A stretch of DNA of 64,000 bases. It comes from Symsagittifera roscoffensis (taxonomy: Eukaryota > Xenacoelomorpha > Acoela > Convolutidae). Positions 17,682-28,409 of this stretch are shown one piece after another. Location: the NCBI RefSeq assembly GCF_963678635.1, contig NC_087065.1, forward strand, positions 45,357,919 through 45,421,918, given 5' to 3'. Each line of letters starts with the position of its first letter. Within the stretch, counting starts at the first letter, position 1. Position numbers and translations under genes: made by a program. Below the pieces are notes generated by a model. The model was not told the origin of the DNA. It ran no database searches and saw only the letters and a program-made list of their open reading frames with translations.

Positions 17682-19982
17682 CCGTCCCGATCTGAGCTTC
17701 CCGCCGTTTGGGCTGACATTTCGAATGCCATACAAGGGCTCAGAGATTGTAGCACAACTCGGTTGGTGCTAGATGAAGTTCTGGGGTTGGAGCTGTCCAA
17801 CTTTGCCAGATTGCTGAAACTAAGACCAAGGGTGGATGACGATCATCTGTTAATACAACAGGTGGCTGAAGATCTCTGGTTCAGACAGATGGATCATGCC
17901 GAGAATGAGCAGGGCAGGACAGTCAGGAAGAACATGACATCAGCGGAAGAAGATCTCAAGGCAATGGCTTTGCGCACGAAGCCGCACAACAACGTATGGT
18001 TGTACTTGTCACCAAGGCTGTGCAGCTTGGGTGAGGACGCGTTCGAGCATGCGCCGGCAGTGATAAAAGAGATACACGTGTATCTGAAAAACTTGTTTGA
18101 TGCCCGGGAGTTAACTGGGGGCATGATGTTGAAGTTGATGCAGGACGTAAACACGATGTCACTGGACAAGTTCCAAGCTGACGTGCTAGCCACGAGGGCA
18201 CAGTACGAACGATCGGATGCTATCTTGGGTGGAATGGGAGTGGGATGGACGCCATCCTTCCTGTCGACGTGCTATCCTAGGGCATCCCGGAACTTGATCG
18301 CGAGTTTTGTCAGAGACATCAGGAAATTATCGATTGGCCTGGTATTAGCCTTATACGTGACATTTGGTCACGAAAATTTCGTGAAGGGGCCGGCGAATCT
18401 CTTCACCCAAGCGTTGGCAGATTTGAGATTGGATGGACTCCTGACCCTGATTGCCATGACCTACGGTCGACTGGGTGATTTGCTTGTGCTGTTACGTTAC
18501 CCTGAACAACTACAGGGACCCAGTCGTGAGTTCAATGCACAGTTGGAAACTGCCTCGCTCAAGAAGATGAAAGACTGGAGGACTCTCCTGCTCCAATATC
18601 TCTTACAGCAGAACAGAAGCGTCACGGGAGAAGATAAGAAGGCGACGGATGCGAGTGAGTGCAAGCAATATTGTGGCATGCCCTTGCTGACAGATTTGGC
18701 AGTTATGATGCGGATCGATCCGTTGGCTCTGATTCACAGACTGCGGGAATTTGTCACGGTGGTGTATGGACCGGTGATGTCTTTCGTGTTCCCGGACGTG
18801 CAAGTCAAGGCATACAGGAATTCGGTGTTATACGTCAACCTGGTCTCAGTCGTGGACTGTTCCGTGCTGAACTGGGTAGAACAGAGGGAGTTGAGAGGGC
18901 TGGCCAGTGACGATAGGCTGTTCGGGAGAATAGCGGAGCCAGGTTGGATGTTGATGGATTTCAACAACCACTTCAAGTGCCGAATGGGCCGTGAGGAACT
19001 TTCTCACATCCAGTTCAACCCGAAGCTTTGGAACTTAAGACCAGTAGTGAAGGACACGGGAGCGGCTATGAGAGTGCCACTCTTACCAGAGGCCTATGCA
19101 CACGCTAAAGAGAACCAGCAAGCGTGGCTTTCTGGGTCCAGGCCGCTGCCGGACCAATGCCCTCGATATCCACCGATAAGGAGGATGTTGTTGGGAGTCA
19201 CATCTCCCATCATTGCCCCTCGCATCGGAGCAGCTCGTGACGCAGAGAAGAGAATGTTGAAGTGGAGTGAAGGGATGGAGCCGCGCTTCATCGGCTGGAA
19301 TGTTGCAGCCGCGCACACGTTTGACTTCTCATTTCCTGATGCTTGGAGCAGGAAAAAGATCAAGGCACTACCTTCTAGGAGACCAGAGGTCTCGGCCGAA
19401 ATGTGGAACGAAGTGTATTCCCCCACAGATGACTTATCAAGACTGAAGTGGTCAGGAGAAGTGAAAGTAGTGATGATGGAAGTGGCAAAGGAGAGCAGAG
19501 GAGGCTCATATATAACAATAGAGGACCTGGCACCACATGGCGAGGAGTCTGTAGAATTCCTGGTGAGTGATGAGTTGTTTTATCACGCAGGAGACATGAC
19601 CGTACCGGCTCCGCCGGACTCGGGCATAGACTCACGACAAAGACCTTCCGGACCCAGGCCGAAACCTGATGCAGGTGATGATGAATTGATGGATCAGGAC
19701 GATGACGACGACATCGAGGGAAAGACGGGAAAACCGGGTGAGACGGATCTGGGAGCGTTAGAGAGAGACTCGCTAGAATACCGGTTTAGTGAAGACGACG
19801 ATGGGGAAGTCGATGGTAGTCTATTGCTAATGACGCCATCGTCTTTCATGTCCCCTACAAAGGAGGCGTCGGCCGACTTATCCCCGATAGACCCAATAAG
19901 CCAGGCGAGAGAATGCCGAAGCAGGGATCCGCAGAAATTGCTCCATGAGTCACCAAGGAGGAAAAAATCGAAGAATCAATGA
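17682..19982 (+). CDS. Orphan region of the second cistron (about 765 codons)
   Basis: Same frame as the SGNH segments, open from TAA 17681 to TGA 19980-19982; the first good in-frame start-like codon is a TTG at 17763. I do not recognise the family. The body (to about 19560) is a mostly helical, Leu-rich soluble-looking protein with no signal peptide or clear membrane span and no zinc motif. The last 140 residues are acidic and disordered (runs of Asp) and end in a basic KKSKN tail. The stop overlaps the next start as ATGA, which suggests coupled translation. Length and composition give no hint of a fusion glycoprotein. Confidence 0.65.
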   Translation, partial: PSRSELPAVWADISNAIQGLRDCSTTRLVLDEVLGLELSNFARLLKLRPRVDDDHLLIQQVAEDLWFRQMDHAENEQGRTVRKNMTSAEEDLKAMALRTKPHNNVWLYLSPRLCSLGEDAFEHAPAVIKEIHVYLKNLFDARELTGGMMLKLMQDVNTMSLDKFQADVLATRAQYERSDAILGGMGVGWTPSFLSTCYPRASRNLIASFVRDIRKLSIGLVLALYVTFGHENFVKGPANLFTQALADLRLDGLLTLIAMTYGRLGDLLVLLRYPEQLQGPSREFNAQLETASLKKMKDWRTLLLQYLLQQNRSVTGEDKKATDASECKQYCGMPLLTDLAVMMRIDPLALIHRLREFVTVVYGPVMSFVFPDVQVKAYRNSVLYVNLVSVVDCSVLNWVEQRELRGLASDDRLFGRIAEPGWMLMDFNNHFKCRMGREELSHIQFNPKLWNLRPVVKDTGAAMRVPLLPEAYAHAKENQQAWLSGSRPLPDQCPRYPPIRRMLLGVTSPIIAPRIGAARDAEKRMLKWSEGMEPRFIGWNVAAAHTFDFSFPDAWSRKKIKALPSRRPEVSAEMWNEVYSPTDDLSRLKWSGEVKVVMMEVAKESRGGSYITIEDLAPHGEESVEFLVSDELFYHAGDMTVPAPPDSGIDSRQRPSGPRPKPDAGDDELMDQDDDDDIEGKTGKPGETDLGALERDSLEYRFSEDDDGEVDGSLLLMTPSSFMSPTKEASADLSPIDPISQARECRSRDPQKLLHESPRRKKSKNQ

Positions 19983-20464
19983 GGGTATCCTTCCTGAGCA
20001 CGCTGCCGGAAGAGGAATGGGAGAGATATCAAAGTGAGTTAGAAGGCAAGACAGGGGCAACCTGGAGCCGAGTGAATTTCATGGAAAGATCATGGGACGT
20101 GATAAGGCGATATGTGACGCAGTCCATAATGAAGGTGGGATTGAACCAACCCATCATGCGTGAGGTTTTGGAGAAAATAGTGAACTCCATGGAGTCGGAT
20201 GTTCTGACCGAGTCAGTAACAGAAGACAGTGCCGATGATCAGCAGGTTGCAAAGAAATTACCTGTCAGACGAGCCAGGAAGGGGCTGAAGCGACTAAAAG
20301 GGAAAACAGGAAGTCGAGCCATGAACCCGAGAGTGGTGAAGTCGAGAGCCAGCGCAGTGGTGACCTCTCTAACGAGCGCAGGTCGTTCAGGCGAGAGTGG
20401 GCAAGGAGATAGTGTAACGCTGACAGGGGGAGAAAAAGAGAATCTGATACCCCCTATGCCGTAA
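19979..20464 (+). CDS. Small basic protein, ATGA-coupled
   Basis: 161 codons from ATG 19979 to TAA 20462-20464. Its ATG overlaps the TGA of the upstream frame in the four bases ATGA. The N-terminal half is helical and neutral; the second half carries a strongly basic run (KKLPVRRARKGLKRLKGK, about residues 91-108) suited to nucleic-acid binding or nuclear entry, and then a Ser/Gly-rich tail. No family is recognised. The overlap and the 44-nt gap to the next ORF suggest that the three 3' proteins come from one RNA by reinitiation. Confidence 0.6.
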   Translation: MRVSFLSTLPEEEWERYQSELEGKTGATWSRVNFMERSWDVIRRYVTQSIMKVGLNQPIMREVLEKIVNSMESDVLTESVTEDSADDQQVAKKLPVRRARKGLKRLKGKTGSRAMNPRVVKSRASAVVTSLTSAGRSGESGQGDSVTLTGGEKENLIPPMP

Positions 20465-20508
20465 GATCAAAGAAAACAGCACGAACCCTGGCAGACACTA
20501 AATTAGAG

Positions 20509-23406
20509 ATGGAGATCATCAGTCAATGTGGATCTGGAGGACTTGAAGATTACAGGCCCTCGCGGACCAACATAGCCAAGCTGAAGCTGGAAGGACAACT
20601 CGACGTGGTCGAGTACAGTCGAGTCACTGTGCCGGAATCAGTCCACATGGGAGATCCAGCAGGAGGTTATGTGGAGATGTTGAAAGCGAGAAACTCAGCG
20701 AGAGGGCACCTGATGGCTTGGAGCGAGAAGCGAGCCATGCAGGAATATCTGAAAGAGCTCACGGAGAACTCAAACTTAAATCGACAAGAATACGGCACGG
20801 TAATGTCCTCTGAAGCGAACGAAATTGGGTTGGAAAGGCTATTAGAAATCTCCTGGAGGGCGGCCCTCCAGAGATACTTCGACGAATCGATGCATGCACC
20901 TGCTACGGTGGCAGCATACCTGGCTCATCCTTGCATGAGAACTGATCTGCAAGTACGGTTGGCTTGGTGCCTGATGGGCATCAAGAAGGCGGAGTATGAA
21001 GCCAGTAATGATTCGAAATCACGGGAACAGGAGCTGGAGTTGATGGAAGCTCTGCGAGCGTTGATTTCAAAAGACGATTCTGCGATAGCATGGGCTAAGC
21101 GTAAGGATGCCCTTTGCTTTGTCAGGTTCGTGGTGGATCGTATCCCCACTCCTGTTTTGGGAGAATGCATAAAGATCATTCGGCAAAAGGGAGTTGATTG
21201 CGAAAGGAACTTCCTTAGGGCACTCCTGGAGCTGTATCAGGACATGCCGTTGACTGTACCAAATAAGGAGTCGAATGACATGGAGAGCTATCGCAAGTTG
21301 GAAGAGGTGAGAAGATATTCCAACACAGAATTGAAAGTGAGCCGGGAGTTAATTGAAGCAGTCAAAGGACAAAAAGAGTTTGCAACACTAGGGAAACTGA
21401 AGTCGTTCCAATATGTGTCTGGCATACCGGGGATGGCGTATAATCCCTTCGTGAATGAAGAAGCCAGGGAAGCGTACTTCGACTATGAGCAAGTCATAGT
21501 ACTCAATTTCTGGGTTGAACGTATTAAAGAAACTGGGATGCTGATGGTGGAACAACCCAAGCTGGGAATTATCTTGGAAGAACGAGTGGTCGAACCCTCG
21601 GTTTCCGAGCTGAAGGGGCAAGTGAGTTTTGATTGTGGTTCTTGGGACGGTCCCTTGAAAACCAGTCTAGTGACGATGTGGGAACTCATGAAGCCTTCTT
21701 GGTGTCCTCATCCTAACGCCGGTTTAATCTGGGACATGACGGCGGATATCACGTTAGACCTAGATGATGACGCGAGTTTGCATGATCTGGCCATGATACA
21801 TCATCTGCTGGCCATGAGGTTGAGGAAGCGGAAGAGCAACCCATCCACGGAGCTGTCCGAGGAAGGTCCATCGAGCAATTGGTTGAAGCAAGGCACATGC
21901 TTGGCTCAACATAGTGGGATGGAAGGACATGTTTGTAACCTGGGACATTGCCTGGTTACGCTGAGCGAGCAGCATCGGCAACTGGCACGATTGTACGGAA
22001 GATTGAGCATGTCGGATAAGAGTGGTATGGAGTTGGTCGCGGACTGTCATGGGGTGACGGATGTAAATTTGATCACAGCCTTGGGATTTTGTAGCATGAC
22101 GAGTTCGATAGAATCGCTTGAGCGCCTGGAGCGTGCCCATGAGCTAGTGACGTCCCTCAGCGTGGAAGTATTCCCTGGAGCATTGCAGACGGAGCAGAAG
22201 ATCGGAGGCTGGAGAGAAGCTCTGGAGAACGAGATGAATCTGAAAGATAGTGAGGCCTATCATAAACCGACTGGTTCAAAATATCTGGTGGGTTCAAACT
22301 CCGCACCATATTGCAGTAGTAGATATCCCACACACATGGTGGTGATGGATGCAAGGACACAGCAGGTGTTGATTGACCAACTTTTCTCTGTGCCAAAGTG
22401 CGTAAGGTTGGCCAGAATGTCGGAGAGGTCATATGATTTATTGGCGAAGATCTTTCGGGCAGGTGAAGAGTTTCTGAGATTAAATGAAGGCAATGTGAGT
22501 GAGTTCCAGAAACAGAAAGCGAGTGGAGCGTTACCCACTGAATTCCCCACCATAGAAGAGAAAGACGACTTACATAGAATTCTGATGGAGGTGGAACCGT
22601 TGCTGGGAGCCTCAGGGTATCGGACCCGAAGGAACATAGTGAGAACCCATGGGGAGTATCCTTGCCACTGCTTGGCGCAGACGTTGTGGTACCCCAAACG
22701 CGGGAATCTGATGCCGGGAGTATGGGACGTGGAGGAGTTATACTCTACGGGGTTGCCCGATCAGAATCAACAGGTGTCAATCGTGGTGGTTAGTGCCATG
22801 CTGGCAGTGAGATGGCTGGAGGCTAACGCGGACACAAGTGAACAGGAGACGGCCGTGCCGACTCCTGAACAGCTGAGCAACGTGAAGATGAGTCATGAAT
22901 TGGATCTTTTCAGAACCACCTGCAAGGTTCTGAGAATACCTAAAGCCATTGAAAGGATATGGTCAAGGCGAAGATTGATGCCTTGGTTCCGTGCAGTGAT
23001 GACATCATGGATGTATGAACGCGCGAAGCGTCACATGTCGAGGAACACGGAAGCCTATCAATCTTTCCAGCTAGATATAGGACCAGGAGCCTATAAGAGA
23101 GCATTCCTGACGCATAGAAACGCGGTCACCACGGCGGTGAAGCGAGTAGCTGGAGCGCCTTGTGTAACTGAAGATGAGAAGAAAGAGGTCTTAAGAGCTG
23201 ACCTAGAACGAAACGTGAGCCTGTGTCTTCACAACAGCTTTTGCAGGAACCGGGAGCAAAAGGTTAATGTTGACTTGCTACCTTGTTGCAAACCGAGGCT
23301 GTTGGAACAGGAGAGTTGGGGCACGGCCCGCAACTCCATGGACATGCTGAAGAAAGTATTGGAAGACAGCGAAGCTGAAGATCAAGATGGAGAAGTGATG
23401 GAATGA
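20509..23406 (+). CDS. Large orphan protein (965 aa) at the 3' end of the element
   Basis: An uninterrupted frame from ATG 20509 to TGA 23404-23406, 44 nt after the previous stop. This is the longest intact frame of the second cistron and the only large one without an internal stop. I do not recognise a domain. It is mostly helical, with scattered Cys and His (for example GTCLAQHSGMEGHVCNLGHC near residues 464-483) that might bind a metal, and a short acidic C-terminal tail. No signal peptide, membrane anchor or furin-like site is seen, so it is unlikely to be an envelope protein although it occupies the env position. Intactness suggests it has been under selection or is recent. Confidence 0.75.
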   Translation: MEIISQCGSGGLEDYRPSRTNIAKLKLEGQLDVVEYSRVTVPESVHMGDPAGGYVEMLKARNSARGHLMAWSEKRAMQEYLKELTENSNLNRQEYGTVMSSEANEIGLERLLEISWRAALQRYFDESMHAPATVAAYLAHPCMRTDLQVRLAWCLMGIKKAEYEASNDSKSREQELELMEALRALISKDDSAIAWAKRKDALCFVRFVVDRIPTPVLGECIKIIRQKGVDCERNFLRALLELYQDMPLTVPNKESNDMESYRKLEEVRRYSNTELKVSRELIEAVKGQKEFATLGKLKSFQYVSGIPGMAYNPFVNEEAREAYFDYEQVIVLNFWVERIKETGMLMVEQPKLGIILEERVVEPSVSELKGQVSFDCGSWDGPLKTSLVTMWELMKPSWCPHPNAGLIWDMTADITLDLDDDASLHDLAMIHHLLAMRLRKRKSNPSTELSEEGPSSNWLKQGTCLAQHSGMEGHVCNLGHCLVTLSEQHRQLARLYGRLSMSDKSGMELVADCHGVTDVNLITALGFCSMTSSIESLERLERAHELVTSLSVEVFPGALQTEQKIGGWREALENEMNLKDSEAYHKPTGSKYLVGSNSAPYCSSRYPTHMVVMDARTQQVLIDQLFSVPKCVRLARMSERSYDLLAKIFRAGEEFLRLNEGNVSEFQKQKASGALPTEFPTIEEKDDLHRILMEVEPLLGASGYRTRRNIVRTHGEYPCHCLAQTLWYPKRGNLMPGVWDVEELYSTGLPDQNQQVSIVVVSAMLAVRWLEANADTSEQETAVPTPEQLSNVKMSHELDLFRTTCKVLRIPKAIERIWSRRRLMPWFRAVMTSWMYERAKRHMSRNTEAYQSFQLDIGPGAYKRAFLTHRNAVTTAVKRVAGAPCVTEDEKKEVLRADLERNVSLCLHNSFCRNREQKVNVDLLPCCKPRLLEQESWGTARNSMDMLKKVLEDSEAEDQDGEVME

Positions 23407-24152
23407 AGATGAACAAAGAAGAGAAGAGAAGGAGAAAAAACTTGATTGTCTTTGTGTGCTAAAACTTGAACCAATCAACCAAGTTTTGATTATTGAACTT
23501 GTTAAACTTTTTGTTTTGATTTAGTTTGGTCAAACCAAACTTTGAAAATTGTTACAATTGTTAAATTGTTGAAAAAGAAATTTTAGTTATGACTATTTAT
23601 TTATGTATATATAGAACATAGGTGAGTATATTTACCTATTTAAACACGATTAAAGTTTTTAACCTGTGTAAGACACAATTTCACTGTGTGGCGACGTGGT
23701 AAGATTCAGTAAACTCGCTCGAGAAGGGTGGGTAACTCAATAACTTTCCTAGCCACAGAGTTTCTTAGTTTTAATATTGAAAGGACCGCATAAATAACTG
23801 ATTATACTTGGTGAGTGACGTTAAGTTAATTTTAACGGGTGCGTGGCCGTGCCACGTCTCACTTTTTAATCACAAAGAGTGAAAAGAAATTTTATGGCAA
23901 GACGACGTAAGTAGTCAGAAAAGAAATTTTATCTAGGACACTCCTCATGGTGCAAATTTTGTGAAAATGTTGAAAGGCAGTGAGATGTAGTACGATGCCA
24001 TTTGTGAACACGTAGTGAGTTGAGGTGGGGTAGATAAATTTCATTTTCTTATGCGATTTGTAAGATTGATTACAGAAAACTGGATAACTACTTGATGATA
24101 ACCCGGTGTTATGCGATCAATAGGGACATTGATGGGGACTGTCCGGGGAGTA
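23407..24152 (+). other. Retroelement 3' untranslated region and polypurine tract area
   Basis: AT-rich, no coding potential. The 30 nt before the 3' LTR include two short G-rich words (GATGGGGA and CCGGGGAG, 24131-24150) which could act as the polypurine tract, but a long uninterrupted purine run is absent. Confidence 0.5.
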
Positions 24153-25035
24153 TGTGCCATTCTGCCAGATGGCACAGCGCAACCTTCCGACGAAGCACGA
24201 ATCAGAGAGAAAAGGCCTTAACAGCAAAAAAGTGCTTGAAAGGAGGGTCGAAGTATTCTGAAATTTTCTATTTTTAAAATTTCGATTTTCAAGTTGATAT
24301 TTCTCAGAAATACTAAAAACGGCCATTTTGACCAAAAAAGCTGAGAAAATAAGAACAACGAAAAATATTGTGAAAAACAGTCGTACAAGAGACGGAAAAT
24401 ACGAAGCCTCTTATCGGGGCAACAACGCACGATAAGACACTTGTCAGCGGATACTAGTGGAGAAGGAAGCTTCAGTGGGGAAGGAGTATTCCACGGAACC
24501 CTCCCGGGACGCAAATTAGGAGAGATAAGAGCGTTATCGCTGGAATATTACGGGAGCGGAGGCTTGGTCACCCAGAGACTGTTTATGTGAAGGGACTGTA
24601 TAAAACTAACTATATAGCTACTTGGATGTCGTGAAACTTTAAATTAACACCGGTGTAACTTGATATTTTAGAATATGAGTAGCTAGAAAGAGGAAAGGGT
24701 CAATCCATCTCCAATGGATTTAAAATAGAACTGCCACACAAAAACATATTAAAATAGGTTGTTCGAGCCGTGTTTTTAATGACAATCACGTAGTCTGAGG
24801 ATCCGAGACTCAGCTATGTGGTTGTGTTCGCATGTAAACGAAAGCTGATCAAAAGTCGTTTGACTGATGGCCTAAAAATAGTAACTTTATACTTAGCCCT
24901 AAACAAACCAGAAAATCAATTGGCAAGGTCGAGACGGTGAAAAACGAGTAGGATTAAGGTAACTGACGCCTGCCAGTCGTTAATAGGTACTTTTTCTACG
25001 CTCCGTCGCTGTGTAGTATTTGGGCGAATGTTACA
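24153..25035 (+). repeat. 3' LTR (883 bp)
   Basis: Direct repeat of the 5' LTR; begins TGTGCCAT and ends GTTACA. It has one extra G and five substitutions relative to the 5' copy. TATAAAA lies at 24599-24605. No AATAAA is seen in the LTR, so the polyadenylation signal is not obvious. Confidence 0.95.
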
Positions 25036-25177
25036 ATTATAATGGATTACTTAATTTTTATTCTAAGATTAGTCTTAAGTTTTCAACAGCGCAATGTATT
25101 CACAAAATTGCGTGTATTTTTGAGTAGCCGCACCCTTGAGCACTTTCGAATAAACGCACGCAAATTTTCAAAATTTA
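25036..25177. other. Short AT-rich flank between the 3' LTR and the 3.2-kb repeats
   Basis: No gene seen. Confidence 0.5.
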
Positions 25178-28100
25178 ATGTCAGTGACGCTTTTTTGAGC
25201 CATTTCCACTTTCTTAATTGAAGAGCACTAACTTTGTAACTTTTAGCAAATGAATTTGAATTTCAACACAGTTCAAAACGCAAAAAAAAATGAACACGAA
25301 CTTTGAAAGAATCTTTGCTGCGTCCTTGTTATTCGGGTTTGCGTTTTTCCTTTGCAGTGTTTTAATTCCATTTAAAAACGGGTAAGAATAATTAAACTTT
25401 CAAAACAAACAGAATTAAAGAAGTACAAAGTTAAAACGAAATACCAAAAAAATACTCATAAAAAGAAACCAATAAATCAAATTGTTTTGCTTTTTTCAGA
25501 AAAAAATAATTTCATAACCGCATGTAACTTAAAATTAGACGGTTTAAAAGGTACATGCATTTTAAAAGAAAATTTACTGAATTTTCTAAAGGATTTCTGG
25601 GTTTTAGAAAACTTTGTCACTGATATTTTGCTATTCTTACTTGAATAGATTTTGAGGGCTGCCAGCTTCCACAAAGTTTGAAAAAAAAGAAATAAATTAA
25701 AAGAGTAAATGAACGAAAGAAAACAAAGAAAAAACAGGAAATTAATTGAACTTAAGAAACCAATATTCATATCGCTAATAATCAAAATCGGAGCGTGAAC
25801 AAGTATGAATTTTTTAAAAAAAAACATTATTAAGACCTATATAAGTATCCTCAATATGTTCATTGACACTTCAGAATGGTTTTAATTATATTTGCTTCTG
25901 GTTTTCAACTTTGCTTGAGAAGCATTCAGGATGGCAACGTTTTGCGCTGCTTTCTTCCCTTTTATCACCAGGGAGCTTACTTGATCTACATTAAAAATAT
26001 TTGAGAGCAAACTACAATCTTTAAGTCTTTAAGCTAAAAGCTGAACAATAGTCAACATACATTTGGAAAAGAGTTAATTAACGCAAGGAAACTGAAAAAA
26101 GTAATGTCTTGTAGAAGAAGAATTTAGAAGAATTAGAATTAGAAACCAACTAGCGTGTAACACACCTCCGGTGCTTCGAGTTTTTAACAGATTATAAAAA
26201 ACCGCAGTTATTGGAAATAAGATCTGCACCCTTTGAGTGTACTCTGACAGCACCAATTGCAGGAATAGTAATTTCAAATTTTGTAAAACTTTTTTGTTCA
26301 TGTTTTTTTAGTTAAATTTTGAAAAACGATAAAATTCTGTGAAGTTCTTTGAAACATTTCAAAATGACATCAAAAAAACATCACATCTCGGAAACTAAAA
26401 GCAAGCGAGTACTCGCATTAGAAAGCGAAACTTGCAACTGCTGAGACTACTCTTGTAGTACCCAAATACAAATTTTGAGATACTTCAAACTTAAACTTTC
26501 TAAGAAAATATCTTGAAAAACCACAGAAATCGTCTATCTCAAAAACAAAAAGATTTGAGCAGTCATATTCAGAGGAGGCAAGATTCGCAACCCCTGAGAG
26601 TACTCTGACAGCCCTCAAATACTGGGTTGGGAGCCTCAAAATTTGAAAAATTGATTTTGCTTTTCTGAATTTTTTTCTTAAAAACACAAAAAAACGTCAT
26701 ATCTGGAAAACTTCAAAATTTGAGCAGTCGTCAGAATTGGACGCGAGATTCGCAACCCCTGAGAGTACTTTGACAGCCCCCAGCTTCAAAATTTGAAAAA
26801 TTAATTTCGGTTTTCTGAAAAAACTTTTCAAAAATCACAAAAATGTCATATCTGGAAAGCTTCAAAATTTGAGCAGTCGTCAGAATTGGAAGCGAGATTC
26901 GCAACCCCTGAGAGTACTTTGACAGCTCCCAACTACTGGGTTGCGAGCTAAAAAAAATCACAAAAAACCTGATATCTCGAAAGCTATAAGGATTTTTGCT
27001 GTCATATGTGGAGGTAAGATTTGCAACCCTTGAGATTCTGAGCGTACTCTGACAGCCCCGACTACAAATATGGACATTTCAAGTTTTGAAGTAAAAATTG
27101 AATTTACGTTTCCTCGAAATTTTTTTGAAAAAATCACAAAAAACGTTTTATCTCGAAAACCACAAAGATTTGAGCATTCATGTTTAGAGTAAAAAATTGG
27201 AACTTTTCCCTGACACAGCCTCACGATAGAGATGGAAACTTCAATTTTTGTCAATCCGAAAACTATACGGATTTGAGCATTCATATTCAGAGGCAAGATT
27301 CGCCACCCCAGAGGTTACCCTCAGAGTTTCAAATTTAAGGATGGAGACCTTCAAAATAATTGAATGTTGTTGTATTTTAAGTATTTAGAAAGTTTTTGAA
27401 AAAATCATAAAAACGGTATATCGCGAAAACTACAAGGATTTGAGGAGTGAGATTTGTGGTCAATATTCGCAATCCCTGAGAGTACCCTGACAGCACCCAA
27501 CTACAGGGTTGAGAATATCAAATTTTTTAAATTTTTCAAATTCAACTTTTCCAGACATTTCTGAAAAATCTCGGAAAATTGCCGTATCTCGTAAACTAAA
27601 AGATTTGGTTATTCATATATGGAGGCCGAATTCGCAACCCCTGGTGAATCCTTATAGCATCCGACCATTGGGTTGCTAATTTCAAAATTGATGAAATAAT
27701 CCTTGACATCAAACTGGAAAACCGAAAAAAAATTCATAACAGTTGCAATGTACGATATACCTTAAACGTGAAAAAATTCTTTCGTTGAACATGCAAAAAA
27801 ACACGTTGAAAAAGCTTAAACATGGCGAGATAGAGAAGCCCGCATTTAAATTATAATCCAATTTCTCAAGTAGAAGTTGATCGTTTTTTGTGTCCTTAAC
27901 ACTTTTGCTGTTTGATAGTGTGGAATTTTCTTTTAAGAAAATGAATTGAACTTAACAAGAAATCAAAAATCAAACCACAAAAAGTCAAACATGAGCGTGA
28001 ATAAAATTTTGACTTTTCCTGGAAAAAAAACGAATCACCACGAGACGACCTATATAAGGCGTTTTCACTATATTCATACTCTTACAAAGATCAATTTTGA

Positions 28101-28409
28101 TTTTGAAACTTTGATTCGTTCGAAGTATCAGCAACATGAAGAACTCTTTTTTTGAGCAGACTGCACATGTTATTTAAATTGAGCCAAAGTGTTTTGTTTA
28201 TTTTAGAACCTGATGATTTGATTGGTCAAAAATGCATCCAAAATAATTTTCTCAAATCTTTTATTGATGACCATGAATTTGATAGTTTTTTGTTTTATAT
28301 AAATAGCTTCAATAATAATCGACAAGGTTCAACGGATTGAAAATCAAAACTCAATCATAAGCTAAGTAAAGTTTCTAAGTTACTAACATTGATAAGTTCA
28401 TTCAGTTTT
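25178..28409. repeat. 3.2-kb tandem unit 1
   Basis: Starts ATGTCAGTGACGC and ends TTCATTCAGTTTT. It is one of three head-to-tail copies. The left part is AT-rich with short frames; the middle (about 26400-27690) holds degenerate subrepeats of roughly 100-200 bp with the words ATATCT-GAAA, GATTTGAGCA, GATTCGCAACCCCTGAGAGT and CTGACAGC. The right part carries a TATATAAG box (28051-28058), another at 25838-25845, and the dispersed motif around 27899-27935. No convincing protein gene is seen. Confidence 0.9.

Larger units (their letters stand above)
1393..25035 (+). mobile_element. Giant (23.6 kb) Ty3/Gypsy-type LTR retroelement with an extra second cistron
   Basis: The element is bounded by two near-identical direct repeats starting TG and ending CA. 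A tRNA-complementary primer binding site lies 12 nt after the 5' LTR. The first cistron holds gag, protease, RT, RNase H and integrase in the Ty3/Gypsy order (integrase after RNase H). A second block of about 8.8 kb on the same strand encodes proteins that ordinary Gypsy elements lack. Typical Gypsy elements are about 5-10 kb; giant LTR elements such as the planarian Burro family are known, but I cannot test relatedness here. The coding interior is visibly more GC-rich than the AT-rich flanks. Only a 3-bp match (ATT) flanks the LTRs, so a target-site duplication is not convincing. Confidence 0.95.

Noticed and set aside
4632-19982. A non-standard genetic code explaining the in-frame stops
   Set aside because: All three stop codons occur inside frames and also end frames, and the host ABCC gene ends normally in TAA with no internal stops.
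20509-23406. Envelope gene
   Set aside because: It has the env position but no signal peptide, no anchor, no cleavage site and no glycoprotein-like Cys pattern.
26074-27296. Minus-strand frames repeated in each 3.2-kb unit
   Set aside because: They run through the subrepeat ladder and reflect its periodicity, not a protein family.
27946-28340. Small protein genes in the 3.2-kb units (also at 31123-31623 and 34344-34763)
   Set aside because: They recur only because the whole unit is duplicated. Ends vary through single changes, and composition is AT-driven.
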